From contig NC_088775.1 of NCBI RefSeq assembly GCF_954871325.1, forward strand, positions 70,905,561 to 70,969,560: DNA of 64,000 bases, given 5' to 3'. The DNA is from Gordionus sp. m RMFG-2023. Taxonomy: Eukaryota; Nematomorpha; Gordioida; Chordodea; Parachordodidae. The translations under genes and the position numbers were made by a program. The notes under the pieces are model-generated. The model was given only the letters and a program-made list of their open reading frames with translations. It had not been told where the DNA came from and did not search any database. Shown piece by piece: positions 1-11,366 of this stretch (positions are counted from its first letter, which is position 1; every line of letters begins with the position of its first letter).

Positions 1-352
1 CGATCGCATCCTTTAGTTGATCGTTTTCATAACCATGACGGCAACCACCTCAGAGTCAGTGCGGATTTACCACTTAAGTTAAATTGAAAAATAGCGAACA
101 GTTCTTATCAATTTTTACAAGTTAAATTATTTTATTTACAAACTTAAAAAATATGGAAATGTTTTGAATTAAATCTATTCGCCGCACCGCTGGGTTAGGG
201 CAGATTTTAGTCTTAAATTAATTTGATAAATAAGGTACAATATACGCCGCCTTACAGGATCAGTGCGGATTTAAAACTTTAGTTAACTAAAAAATATAAG
301 GAACGGCATTCGCCACATTGCTGGATTAGGGCGGATTTAAGTCCTAAATTAA
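1..352. repeat. GC-richer subrepeat block, copy 1 (cut by window edge)
   Basis: About four degenerate units of 60-70 bp, each with a core like CCGCACCGCTGGATTAGGGC followed by GGATTTAAGTCCTAAATTAA. The units sit in otherwise AT-rich DNA. The same block, including a unique leader at 1-45, recurs at 16140-16470, so this is a dispersed element with internal subrepeats rather than a local satellite. Positions 121-176 match one half of the small palindromic MITE at 56014-56150. No coding potential is seen. Confidence 0.6.
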
Positions 353-396
353 ATATATTCCTTTTTTTCTTTAAACACAACACCTTTAAACAAGGG

Positions 397-1265
397 CATG
401 GAACGGAACCGAAACGTGTATTCTGAACCTTCCCGGAACGTTCCTGAAATTATATATAAATTTCTTATTTATTTCTATAAATTAATAAAAAAAATTTTTT
501 AATCCATTCTTTTTATTTTCAATGGTACACCCTGAAATTTTTTTTCTCCTATAAAGATTGGAAAAATGTAGAAAAATGATCGCCTCATTAGAGCCGCTAA
601 AGGAAGCAAGCTTAATGTTCCAAAAAGAGAGCCCGACTATTGGTCAATTGACCAAATCTAAAATAAATCTTCAAAAAATTAGTTCCCTTTAGCTCTTAAC
701 AAAAGAGAAAAATCTAGGTTTAAATCCCTTTTGAAAAAAGATAAAAATAATATAGCTATAAATCTTTTATTGGCGACACGGGAACATTAAAAGTTTTAAG
801 AATGAAGATCTAAATATAAGTAATTCAGATAAATCTTCTGAAGAAAGACAAGAATATGATGAATTAGAAAGGTTACTAAGGTCTATGGATAAAAAAGAAA
901 CATAGCAAAACTTAAAAAAAAATGATATTCTATCAACTATGAAAAAAAATTGGAGAATCATAAAATTTGCTAGAATACTGGGAATCCAATAAAATAAAAA
1001 ATTCTATCTTATATGAATTGGCCCAAATCGTATTAGCAACTCCATATAGCCTGGTAAATGTTAAACGTTGTTTTTCGACACTCAAATTTATACTGACACC
1101 ACAAAGAACCAATATAAATGATAATCTATTATAAATATATTGATTCATTTAATGATTAAATAAAGATTATTTAAAATGTGTAGATTTAAAATATATATTT
1201 AAGGAATTCCGAAAGGTGAAATGGAACTAGGACGGAACAATTTTTTGACCGGAACGAGAACGCAA
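397..1265 (+). mobile_element. hAT transposon relic with GGAAC-rich ends
   Basis: The left part starts with a GGAACGGAACC motif and the right part ends with inverted GGAACG motifs near 1200-1265. Between them, plus-strand frames around 1030-1140 read a hAT C-terminal dimerisation segment (PYSLVNVKRCFSTLKF, then PQRTNINDNLL). Most of the transposase is missing or degenerate. A shorter relative without recognisable coding lies inverted at 15590-15860. Exact termini and target duplication could not be fixed. Confidence 0.55.
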
Positions 1266-1736
1266 AAATTTCTCGCTTTTAATATTGATAAAAGTTGTAG
1301 TGTAATCATAATTTTTTTATTTTATATTTATTCTTCATGATGTTCTTCAACAAAATTTTTAAAAATAAAAAGAAATTGGGAAATTATCAACCCTTTTTTG
1401 TTATTTGTTTAGAAATTTGTAGATCAATTTTTTTTTAAATTTACGTGGTTTAATTAATATTTTTGGTATCTAATTATATTCATTGTTTTTATATCATATT
1501 TCAATCTAAAAAAAGTTTATCTTTTAATTCGTGAATAATTATTTAATCATTTTGTATATATAAACAAAAGCTTAATTATCATTTTTTTTATAAATAATTT
1601 AAATACAAGAAATTATATTCAACATAAATTGTAAATTATTTCTATAAGTTATTTGGTACTAAAAGTCACATAAAAATGATATGCTAAAAAATTAAGAGAC
1701 AGAACACTAGTTATTATTTCATATTACCTAAAATAG

Positions 1737-4700
1737 ATGTGTACATCTCATGCACCTCATTCGCTCACCACGTTGCCTCTTCGGGTTGGTACATAGCCAT
1801 GGTTAGTACCCAAGCAGAGACCTCTCCATCTCAAGGTCCGCCTTCACACCCAGAATCCGAGATAGTGGCCGGCCTCAACCTAATGGGACCTATCGAGACC
1901 AAATTTATGGCCGTATCGCCCCAGTATGTGCCTTTGAGTGATGGAACCCAGGATCAGGTTATTATTAGCAGAGTTGTTAAAAGATACTTTTTAAATGGAT
2001 CTAGATACCTATACATTGTCTAAAAAATTATCTAGATTCAGATACAATTTTTATTATACTCTTATATAAGGTATGCATAAACCTAAATTAGAGTTCTATT
2101 GAAAATTTATGTAATGAGCTAAAAAATTTATTAACTCTATCAATGATTATAAATAACTATTAGATTTCAGTAATAAAATTTCAAAATTTTGGTCATTAAG
2201 GCATACTCGTGTATCTTTAAAGACATTTTTAACTACAATAAAAAGTTTTTCTACCTGGGCGCTTGAAGGGATTGTGGTGTTATATTTTATGAATAACAAT
2301 TTTATATCAGAATAATCTTTAAAAATACTAAAATCTCGACATTCATTTTTGAAAAAATTATTTAAAATTTGTTGATTATCAAAATTTAATTCATTATTAA
2401 CAATTGGAGTACTGAAAAAAATCGGATATTAAATTATTTGTTTTTTTTCACAGGTTATTTGTTTGCAATCAGTTTAAAACCTTAATAATTCATCAACTAA
2501 TCTTTGTATTAATTGTTTTTTTTATTAAATTTTAATCCATTTGTATCCATGTTCAAGGAGCATAGTTGCTATAATATTTTTATCTTCAAATATTGTACCA
2601 ATAAACATAGAATTATTAAATATTGATTAATTTACCTATCTTCAATCCCTTTAAGTAAGGCATTAGGAGTGGTAAGCAAAATCTCATTTTCATTTGTTTA
2701 AAATTCTTCAATTTGATAATCAGCTGTGAAATGGTTGCAAAATAATAAGCTGTGTACATATATTTATCTCCCTGCAAAATATCAAGAGAACTAGCTACTG
2801 ACTTCATTAGCTAATTTAAAATAATACTATATATATAAATTTTATTTCTAACTTACTAAACAATATTCATGAATAAAATCACATTCATTAGATAAATACC
2901 TAGGCAGTTTTATTCCATCACATATCATGTCCAATTTGTCAGATTTAGCTTTAATAATTTCTTACATTAATTTCAAAGCATTATATATGGAGTTCCATTG
3001 GGTTATATTAGGACATATAAAATAACAGCCAATATTTTTTAAAATAATCTCAGATGAAATTGGAGATTTATTTTGTCTATTCCATATATTTTGACCGTGT
3101 GCAATATATCTAATGATAAAATATTATAATTAAAATAGAGCTTTGAGAAAATTTTTGGCATTGTCAGTAATGATCTTTGAGATTTTATTTTGAATGCAAT
3201 AATCCTTTGTATCTTGTAAATTCTTTGCTATTTTATCATATGTATGACTACCCATGCTTTTACAAGCCAACGCTATATTTTTTCTTTCCAAACTTGTTGA
3301 ATCTATATAGTGTGCAGTGACTTCTATGTATGAACTTAAAATAACATTTCTTAAAACTGCTCATATAATTTGTTCTTAATTAATTATACAAATTTAAATG
3401 TTAGCTATACCGACGATTGACACTCCAACAATCTGCTATTGTGCATATTAGCAGGTTCTAGTAGATTTCTTTCTTTTTATTTTCCCATCTTTGGGGAAAT
3501 TCTACCAACCACTGTCTGTCGGCAAATTATATATTTTTAGGGAGCTAAGGTTTTGTTCATTTTTATAAACGGAGAATTTTCAATAAAAATGGCTGAATGC
3601 CCAGCTATAATAAAAGCAGTTATTAAATCATCTAAAGTGGTTTAGGTTAAAATCTTAGGTCTCTTGGCAAAAATATTGGTGGACGATGAGCCTAGTCCAA
3701 TATTTTCTTTAATAGATTTATTCTTCTTCCCCTTTTTTATTTTTATTAACAAGTGTTTGATGTTTGCTCTTAAAATTTAAAATTACAATTGTAAACATTT
3801 ATTTAGTATCTATACCCTAAAAATTTTTAAAATGTTGCAAGTTGAGGTAATGCTTATTTTTTGGTAGACATGGCTTACTATAAGATTTGTTTTCCTTGAT
3901 ATTATTTTAAAATATGCTCTATAAATTGTCCATGGAAAAACCATGTCTGAACTTGATTGATACTTCTTCCTCTTCATCACTATTAATATTAATCTAAAAT
4001 AAATTTTTAAAATTAATGTAATGAAATAAAATTAACCAATTCCCTTTAACCCTTTAAAGTCCTGTGAGCTATTTGACATCATCCTATTTAATGTTATTTT
4101 TTAACCTTTAAAATTACTCAATGATTTAATTTAACATTTTAAAATAAATATACAAATGTATTCAATCGTATTTTATCAATAATAAAAAAAAATATGCTTT
4201 TGTTTTTATTTTATTATCATGTAAATTTTGACTATATTTCCGTTTCGATTTTTTCTGAATTACTTGATTTTACATATTATTTAAATATATTTTAATTGAA
4301 AAACTTTGAAAACTGTTTATTTTATAAAGAAGACAAAATATTCAAATATGTCATCATGACTTTATATTTTTTTAGAATTTTAATTATTTTTGTAAATATA
4401 ATTTTAAAATTATGATGCCAATTAACTCAAAGTTATTTTATTAACATTGAATAAATTTTATTTTTTATAGATGTCAAATAAAATAATTATAATTGAAGGT
4501 GATATTTCGGAAACAGATATTGATAATAGTGAGGATAATTTTAATCATCCTATTGACAATATAGATATAGATTCGCCCATAAATGCACTCCACATAGAAC
4601 TTGATAATGTTCATGAATATGTTCATGAATGTCCTAGTTTTCCTAATCTCAGTAGTAATTGTGTATTAAAAAATATTGAATCATTTGATACAACATTTTC

Positions 4701-6585
4701 TAAAAAATTTTCTAATCCCCCAAATAATATTCCAACACCATATCACTTCGAATAATATTTCATTTGATAGATACCTGCATTGTGAATGCATGGTTATTGT
4801 ATCGAAGACATTACTTCAAAAAAATGAAAAATCTTTTATAAAACTTATAACATTTAAATCTCAAATAGTTCCTGCCTTGTTAATGGCAGGTATTAGTAAA
4901 AGAAAAATAGGGAGACCATCAAATGAAAATCCTAAAATACAAAAAGGATCTAAGTTACCTCAGATAATAACTGACGTTAGATATGATAATTTAGGGCATT
5001 GAAGTTTCTAAGACTCGAAAAAGGTGTAAATTATGTGTTATCGCATATTTAAGGACTATGTGTGGAAAAATTTATGCTATAACTAGGAAATAAATTTAAA
5101 AAAATTTTTCATAATATATAAATAAATATTTTTTTATAAACATGCATTTCGCTCAATGATGCCAAATTGTATCATGATTTTTTTTTACCTGTATACTATG
5201 AAACAAAAGTCGAAATAAAAATTTTACATCCTTGGTGTATATAAATGAAGATTTTTTATAAAAATTTTTTTTTAGTTTTATTTTAAAAAGTCGAGCTTTA
5301 AAGGGTTAAAGTAAAAATGGCATTCCTTGAGATGGATTGTAATATCAAAATTTGTCTGGTTTATTGATAAACTCGGACATAATTGAATATTTATATATAT
5401 ATAAGTTTAAATATTATATATATAATTTTTTATTATAGTAGTCTTAATATTTTTTAATATATGTATCTTCATCTGAAGAGGCTTTAGTAGAAAGTCTTCT
5501 TTAAAAAAAAGATGGTAACAAATAAAAAATTCGGAGAATATTAGAAATATTTTAGTTAATTTTTCTAAAGAACCTTGAATAAAAATATGAATATATTCGA
5601 CTATTGGAGGAATCAGAGTAATCGATACCCAGAATTATGTAAATTGTCTGATATCATAATGGCAGTGCCGGCTACCCAAGTTAGTGTGGAAAGATGTTTT
5701 TCAACAATTAAATTTATAGTATCTCCTTATAATATGATTTGAGTGAGACGAATCTTAAAAATATATTATTTGTGCGGCTTAATAAATAAATTTAAGTAAG
5801 TAAAGTTAAATATTGTGTTCATATTAAAATTAATCATTGATGTTTATTTGTTATATTTATAAATTAAATATTCTATTATAATCTGCAATTAATAAAAAAT
5901 GAAGCTTTCATATATGTGTTTTTTATTTTAATGATGAAATAAAAAAATTTTTCTTCCCTCTACATAATTTGAATATAGGTTTGAATACAAAAGTGTTCAA
6001 ACCGGTTTTTAAAGATTTGAACCGAACCCATATTTTTATTTTTTACAAACCGAACCTTGAGGCTATAAAATTTGTATATGAATGAAGTAATTTGAAATTT
6101 TTCAATTAGTACGAATAAATTTTTTTTCTGTTCGAATATAATACAAATAATTTTAATTCATTCATTTTATATTCGATTCGAATAATTTTGTTATTCATAT
6201 TCGAAAAATACCAATAATTATTTGTAGGCCTACTATAATTGTATAAAATTACCTTAATACTTTGAGAATATTTTTTAATTAAAATTTATTTTAGCAGTAT
6301 TTACCTAATCATTCATTGGCTTGTATATCGATAAAAGATATTACCAATCTTTATTTAGTTATTCTGAAATTTATACCAATGTTAAAACAAAAAAAATATA
6401 TTTCAAATGAGTTTTATAATGATATTTTAAACATTTTCCAAAAGATGTACATATCTAAGAGTTACGACGCTACCAGCCATTTTGAGACGACATGCGATGA
6501 TGTTTTGGATATTTATAAGAGGGTCATTGGACATCCTTTTGATTTTACCCAAGTTAGGAGAGGTTTGGGGGAAGATGAAGAATAA
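1737..6585 (+). CDS. Gdi: Rab GDP-dissociation inhibitor (GDI), last two exons
   Basis: Rab GDI extracts GDP-bound prenylated Rab GTPases from membranes and keeps them soluble in the cytosol. Exon 1737-1957 begins with two bases of a split Asp codon after a TAG acceptor and reads DVYISCTSFAHHVASSGWYI, continuing to VPLSDGTQDQ. The donor is CAG|GTTATT. Exon 6445-6585 follows an AAAAG acceptor in phase 0 and reads MYISKSYDATSHFETTCDDV, ending IYKRVIGHPFDFTQVRRGLGEDEE-stop. The joined product matches the conserved GDI C-terminus, including the YDAT.HFETTC block. Upstream exons are not in the window and presumably lie to the left. The 4487-bp intron is filled with transposons. The in-frame open stretch 6295-6444 does not resemble GDI and is taken as intronic. 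AATAAA follows 30 bases after the stop. Confidence 0.9.
1969..3965 (-). mobile_element. hAT transposon relic in the Gdi intron
   Basis: The end motif CAGAGTTGTTAAAAG at 1969 lies 12 bp inside the Gdi donor. Minus-strand frames read hAT transposase pieces in order. Around 3400-3650 comes TLDDLITAFIIAGHSAIF and a degenerate TADCWSVNRR-like block. Around 3180-3330 comes YIDSTSLERKNIALACKSMG. Around 2690-2815 comes SSLDILQGDKYMYT, and around 2170-2290 the dimerisation segment with KYNTTIPSSAQVEKLF. Several stops and frame changes are present. The 5' terminus near 4000 could not be identified. Confidence 0.7.
4050..5305 (+). mobile_element. piggyBac element with internal deletion
   Basis: The ends are the perfect inverted repeat CCCTTTAAAG, flanked on both sides by TTAA (4046-4049 and 5306-5309), the piggyBac target duplication. 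A plus-strand frame from 4471 reads an acidic N-terminal region (MSNKIIIIEGDISETDIDNS). A second frame to about 5040 reads the C-terminal part: FIKLITFKSQI, then RYDNLGH and a partial Cys-rich zinc domain with KLCV. The catalytic DDD core between them is missing. The element is 1256 bp, against about 2.4 kb for intact elements, so it is a deleted, non-autonomous derivative inside the Gdi intron. Confidence 0.85.
5450..5800 (+). mobile_element. hAT C-terminal fragment
   Basis: A plus-strand frame at about 5588-5760 reads NMNIFDYWRNQSNRYPELCK, then IIMAVPATQVSVERCFSTIK. This is the conserved hAT dimerisation domain, with a premature TGA after the PYNMI stretch. Only the 3' end of a transposase remains. 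It lies on the opposite strand to the hAT at 1969-3965, so it is a separate insertion in the same Gdi intron. Sequence at 5990-6060 (AACCGGTT and GAACCGAACC motifs) resembles the end of the hAT relic near 33230-34110. Confidence 0.65.
6062..6239. repeat. ATTCG-rich hAT end ending in TAGGCCTA
   Basis: Short ATTCGAATA-type motifs in both orientations end in TAGGCCTA at 6232-6239. The terminal octamer and the ATTCG runs match both termini of the 2.2-kb hAT at 56763-58940, so this is probably a solo end or small MITE of that family. It lies about 50 bp before the open stretch preceding the last Gdi exon. Confidence 0.45.
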
Positions 6586-6614
6586 ATCCAATTTAATTTT
6601 TTTTATATCTAGAC

Positions 6615-6620
6615 AATAAA
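6615..6620 (+). terminator. Gdi polyadenylation signal AATAAA
   Basis: AATAAA lies 30 bases after the Gdi stop codon and is followed by T-rich sequence, as expected for the transcript's cleavage site. Confidence 0.6.
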
Positions 6621-6972
6621 TTTATTGATATTTTTTTAAAAAAAATTGTGATTATTTCAATGTATACCTAATTGTAATCATGCTTGTACATCATTGAGTT
6701 ATGATATAATTATAATAATTTAACCTAACTATAGTTATGCTAATATTTTTATTATTATTATAAATAATATATTATCAAAATTAATGTATGTCTCATAAGT
6801 ATTCTTTTTTTTATGTATTGATGTTTTATTTATTATTATTATTATAGTATATTTAAAACGAACAAAATCTTTAGGACCAAATAAATAATTATTACAATTA
6901 ACTTTATTGGGAAACCCTTTGTAAGGCTTAAGACTATCAGTATCAATCATTAAAAAATATTTTTGATGTAAT
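6621..6972. other. AT-rich intergenic sequence, nothing recognised
   Basis: Low-complexity AT-rich DNA between the Gdi 3' end and the next hAT insertion. The open frame on the minus strand (6735-6950) has no recognisable domain and looks like chance. Confidence 0.5.
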
Positions 6973-7704
6973 TAGACATGTGCGCCACCGGTCAAATACC
7001 CCGCACCATTGATTTTTGAACACGCCGACGCCGCCGCCCAAAATTGTAGATGCTCAACACGCCGCCGCCGATGTAAAAATTTGGCGGCGTGGGGCGACGT
7101 GATAAATACTTTTTATTATTAAAAATAATATTTATTTTTTATATTATTTATGAATTGTAATTAGAAGAAAAATAATATTAAATATTTTTTGAATTCTTAA
7201 ATAATGCGATTTTATTTTTTAAAATTATTAAATTTTATTTGCTATAAAAACATTTGATTTGTAACAATCCATATGGGACCAACGTGCTAGATAAGATAAG
7301 ATAAGGCGAGTAATTTACAAAGGTATTGAATTATTATATATTTTATTCTTTTAATTTTTGATGCTTCAAATATTTTGTATAAGACCATCAATTATTATAT
7401 AAGGATTAATACAATATTTTCTTAATGCAATCTACAACTCATCATATAAAATTTATTTTTTTATCATAAAAGGAAATTTTAATTAATGTTTTTTATTTTA
7501 TTGCCATTATAACATATAGCATAGCAGGACTAAAACAATTATAATGGATGCAGCATTGCAATACCCTGTAACAAAATAGAGTATATAATTGCAAGCAAAA
7601 CCTTCTTTTGCATGGAAACATTTTGGATTCTTAATATTAAAAACTGACACAAATAAGAGAACCAGTTGCTGCAGATAAAATCTTTTCTAATATATGTTGC
7701 AAAT

Positions 7705-7880
7705 TAGTGTTGTTAAATTACTTAACTTTGACCACTATTGTGGTTTAGTCAAGCTTTTAGTCTAAAAATTGAATTAAGCTTTTAAGTTGAGTCTCAACTT
7801 GAAAATTTCTAATATTTTTGGTTAAAAATATGGCTACCCTGTTTTATAGTTGACTAAAGTTAGGTAGTTTGTTAACACTA
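7705..7880. mobile_element. 176-bp MITE, TAGTGTTGTTAAAT family
   Basis: The inverted ends TAGTGTTGTTAAATTACTTA and ...GTTAACACTA are flanked by perfect 8-bp duplications TTGCAAAT (7697-7704 and 7881-7888), typical of hAT. A second copy with its own perfect duplication is at 39120-39300. It is non-coding and nested inside the hAT relic 6973-10596. Confidence 0.85.
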
Positions 7881-8694
7881 TTGCAAATAGCACTTGATAA
7901 AGTAGGTAAGGATGAAAATAATTATTAATCTTCAGAGTAAATTTTTTGATTATTTTAAAAATATTTGTGAATTTTTTTAATTAGTTATCCAATCAAATCT
8001 TTTTCAAAAAATATCAGCACATCAAACATAATAAAACATTTACATTACTTATGTAAAGAAGAAATATCTAAATAAAATTTAAAATTATTTTTCAAACCTG
8101 TTATAAAAGATACAACTGATAATATAAAAGATAAAAGTGGATTCTGGTAAGAAATTATGTTATCATGTGTTGCAAGGATTTAATGCCATTCTCTTCTATA
8201 AATAACAATGGAATGCAATATTTTCTAAAGGTTATTTGTAAATCATTTTAATTTTTTATAGAGCAATCTTAATTTTTATTTTAACTGTTAAAACTAATTA
8301 TTTTATAAAAGAATATTTCAATGACTGATCTCATCCCACATTTAGAATTTCTTAAGGCATAATGTTTTTATTATTAACCTATTATGTAGATATATGGTAT
8401 TATTTCAGATAAAAAGATATACCAGATAGAACAACAAGCCGGAGTGGATTAGATGATCTGTATTAATCAAGCATACATATGTCAACAAATTAGATCCGAA
8501 ATTCGCTATAACTTTTGATATGTGAACAGACAAATATAGACGGCGAAATTATATTACCTTTACATTTCACGAAATAGATAATAATTTTAATATTGTATTT
8601 TATACATTGGCGACACATCATCTCACTCAAAAACATACCGCTAAAACTATTCTTTCCGAGATAGAAAAAGTTGAAAATGAATTTGATATAGGGT

Positions 8695-9290
8695 CAGCGT
8701 CTACATGACAGGATTTTGATTTTCACTGGGTGCAAACCCCCTTCAAAAACCTTTGCCTACCCCCCCCCCCCCCCTAAAAAATCCCGACACCTTCGGCGGC
8801 TATGTCTCTTTATTATTATTTTCACCTTTATAATTATATTGATACTCTTTTCAGAGAATTTATAAGGATAACTTAAATTAATCTATCTCTACTACCAACT
8901 ATCGATATTTTGTGAATATAGAGAATTTATTTTTTAGATAATAAATTCAATTAAAACCTCCATTATTTACAATGAATTAATTATTATGACATTATGAGCT
9001 TGCTGATATATCTAAACCTTTTAAATTAGATTTAAAAGGATAGCAGAAAGTTTTATTTGGAAAACAATGTGTATGATTGTTTGCAATATATAGATTTGGT
9101 CGATAATTGTATTATAATAATTCTATAATAAAAGTTTTAATTTTTACAGTAATAAATTTTGTCCTATTTCATCTCATAATTTAATAGATAACCCCCAAAA
9201 AAATTTATCCTACCCCATTAAAGCAGCCTACTCCCCTTAAAAAAAATAGGATGCGAACTGTTCCTACCCTTCCCGCTAATGTAGACGCTG
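8695..9290. mobile_element. 596-bp MITE interrupting a hAT transposase
   Basis: The inverted ends CAGCGTCTACAT are flanked by TATAGGGT (8687-8694) and TTTAGGGT (9291-9298). It splits the hAT reading frame between ...VENEFDIG and VTDANVKK..., which confirms insertion into the older element. It contains a 14-bp poly-C run near 8761 and no coding sequence. Confidence 0.8.
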
Positions 9291-11366
9291 TTTAGGGTCC
9301 AAGAAAATTCAAATGGTTACGGATGCAAATGTAAAGAAAAGTGCTCGTCTAGGAGAATATGACCATCATTTATGTTTGGGGCATGGATTACATATTCTAG
9401 TGACAGTCGATTGAATAAAAAAAGTTGATCAAATAGAAAATCTCATTAAAAAAGTGAGAGAAATTACAGTTGCCTTTAAGATTCAAAACAGAGGATTTTG
9501 AAAATATAAACGATATCAAAAATAGGAAATGTTTTGAATCGATATCATTTACATTGGATATTTTAGATTTGGATGATAATGATCCTTTCTATCAAGATCG
9601 TTGGGGGTTGATGATGATAGTGCAAATCTTATGAGAAAATACGTAAAACCTTAAATTAAATGTGCCTACATGTTGGCATAGTATTTTAATAGTGCTGAAA
9701 AATGTGAGTGGCAATAACAAAAATCTTATAAATATTCTATTAAATAGAATGGAAAAACCGGGTCTCAAATTATTTAACTCCGATTGGTACTTGATGCATG
9801 AACTTTTAAAATTTCTTAAAACCTTCAAAAAAATTGTAAATTTTTATCCATCCAAAAAGGAATTCTATAAATTTTTCCTTATTATTTTGTAGTGAAATTA
9901 AAAGTCATTTAATTGTAAAAGAATATGATAGTCCTCCCATAGCATCCCTTAAACAAAATATGCTTACTAAATTTGATCATAGATTTCCAATTATTTTAAA
10001 ATACACAAATTAGTTTTTTTTAAATATTATTTCTCTTTGTTTTATTTTTTTACTTAGGTGTTCGGCTTAGGAGTATTTTTGGATCCTCGTTTTCAATCTA
10101 TAAACATAGTAAATAAATATTAAAAAAAATATATTACTCCGGTACAATTTTTATGCCAACACGCTATCTCTCTTGCCTTACATGGACACTTAACCGAATG
10201 TGAAACGACGGATGTTGCTTCAGAATTCGATTATCTTAGGTCATTGGCTACGAAACATTCATCTATTGATAACAATAATCTGAAATAACAAGACTATTTA
10301 ACGAGTCTAGAAAGAGAGTGTTATTCATTATATTCGCCATATAATTAAGAGTAAAAGATAACTTAGATTTTTGAAAGATAAGAGCATTGGATCTTCCTAA
10401 ACTTTTAATATTAGTTAGAAAGATCCTGTGCGTTCCAGCTAAGAGCACATACCTGGGCTTACTCTGAACTCTCAATGAATTTATAATTTTACTTAAAAAA
10501 TTTAAGTTAGAAAAATATTGGACGCCCGACGCCGCCAGTCGATCGTTTAAAAAAAAGAAACTCCGCCGCCGATAATGCTGTCGGCGCACATGTCTAGATG
10601 AAATCAAATATTTTTTAGTGCTGTAAACGTTACTTCAAAAAAGAAGAGCCGTTACTCGTTACCTTGTGCAAATAGGAATGCGTGTTACTTGCTATTCAAA
10701 AAAGTAACGGGTTACTCGTTACTTAAAAATTAAATATTATATACAAAAAAAAATTTTCTACCTATATTGCAAAAAATCATATATAATGCAACATCTTATA
10801 ATAATTTTTTATTTATTTTTAACATTTTTATCAGATGAACAAGAGTGCTAATGCTAAACACTCGTTCAACTGGCTAAGAGGATGAGAGGGTTGTATTATA
10901 TTGGATAAATAAAAATTTTAATTGGGGGAATCTATTAAAAATTAAAGAATAATCTTTATTTTGAAAAAAACTTAATTCAGCGACAAATGGATCTTCATTA
11001 GATCCTCACCAATATTTTTACTATCTTTATTAGAAAATAATCTGTACGTGTGTTGTTTTTAAAGGAATCAATTCTACCTTTTTTTGTCATTATCTTTTCT
11101 TAAACAGTAAATAAGTTCAAGTTTCCTTCCTTCGCTGACATCTAGTTTTACGAGGGCCAATCTGATTTAAATAGCAGGTGAATTATTGCTGATATATAAA
11201 TTGTCAACAATACTTCAACTGTATACCTTTTATCTTTGTCTTGCAGACTTGTATTGTGGGAGTTAGATTTCCCAAATATATATTTTTTTCTCTCTCTAAA
11301 ATCGAAAGAGCTGTAGGAACAGATTCTATAACTTATAAAATCATATATATATATATAGCCATACAA

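Larger units (their letters stand above)
6973..10596 (+). mobile_element. hAT transposon relic hosting two nested MITEs
   Basis: Terminal repeats TAGACATGTGCGCC are flanked by GATGTAAT (6965-6972) and GATGAAAT (10597-10604), an 8-bp duplication with one change. Plus-strand frames give hAT transposase. At about 8500-8690: DPKFAITFDM and RRRNYITFTFHEIDNNFN. At about 9310-9490: VTDANVKKSARLGEYDHHLC. At 9660-9890: PTCWHSILIVLKNVSGNNKN. At about 10400-10460: LVRKILCVPAKST, the start of the dimerisation domain. Subterminal GC-rich motifs (GCCGCCG) contrast with the AT-rich interior. Two MITEs (7705-7880 and 8695-9290) inserted later. Confidence 0.8.

Noticed and set aside
767-1148. Minus-strand open frames over the first hAT relic
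   Set aside because: Antisense shadows of the plus-strand hAT dimerisation sequence.
6295-6444. Extending the last Gdi exon upstream to 6295 (open frame, TTTTAG acceptor)
   Set aside because: The extra 50 residues (e.g. LACISIKDITNLYLVILKFI) have no counterpart in GDI, whereas the 6445 junction gives an exact match in length and phase.
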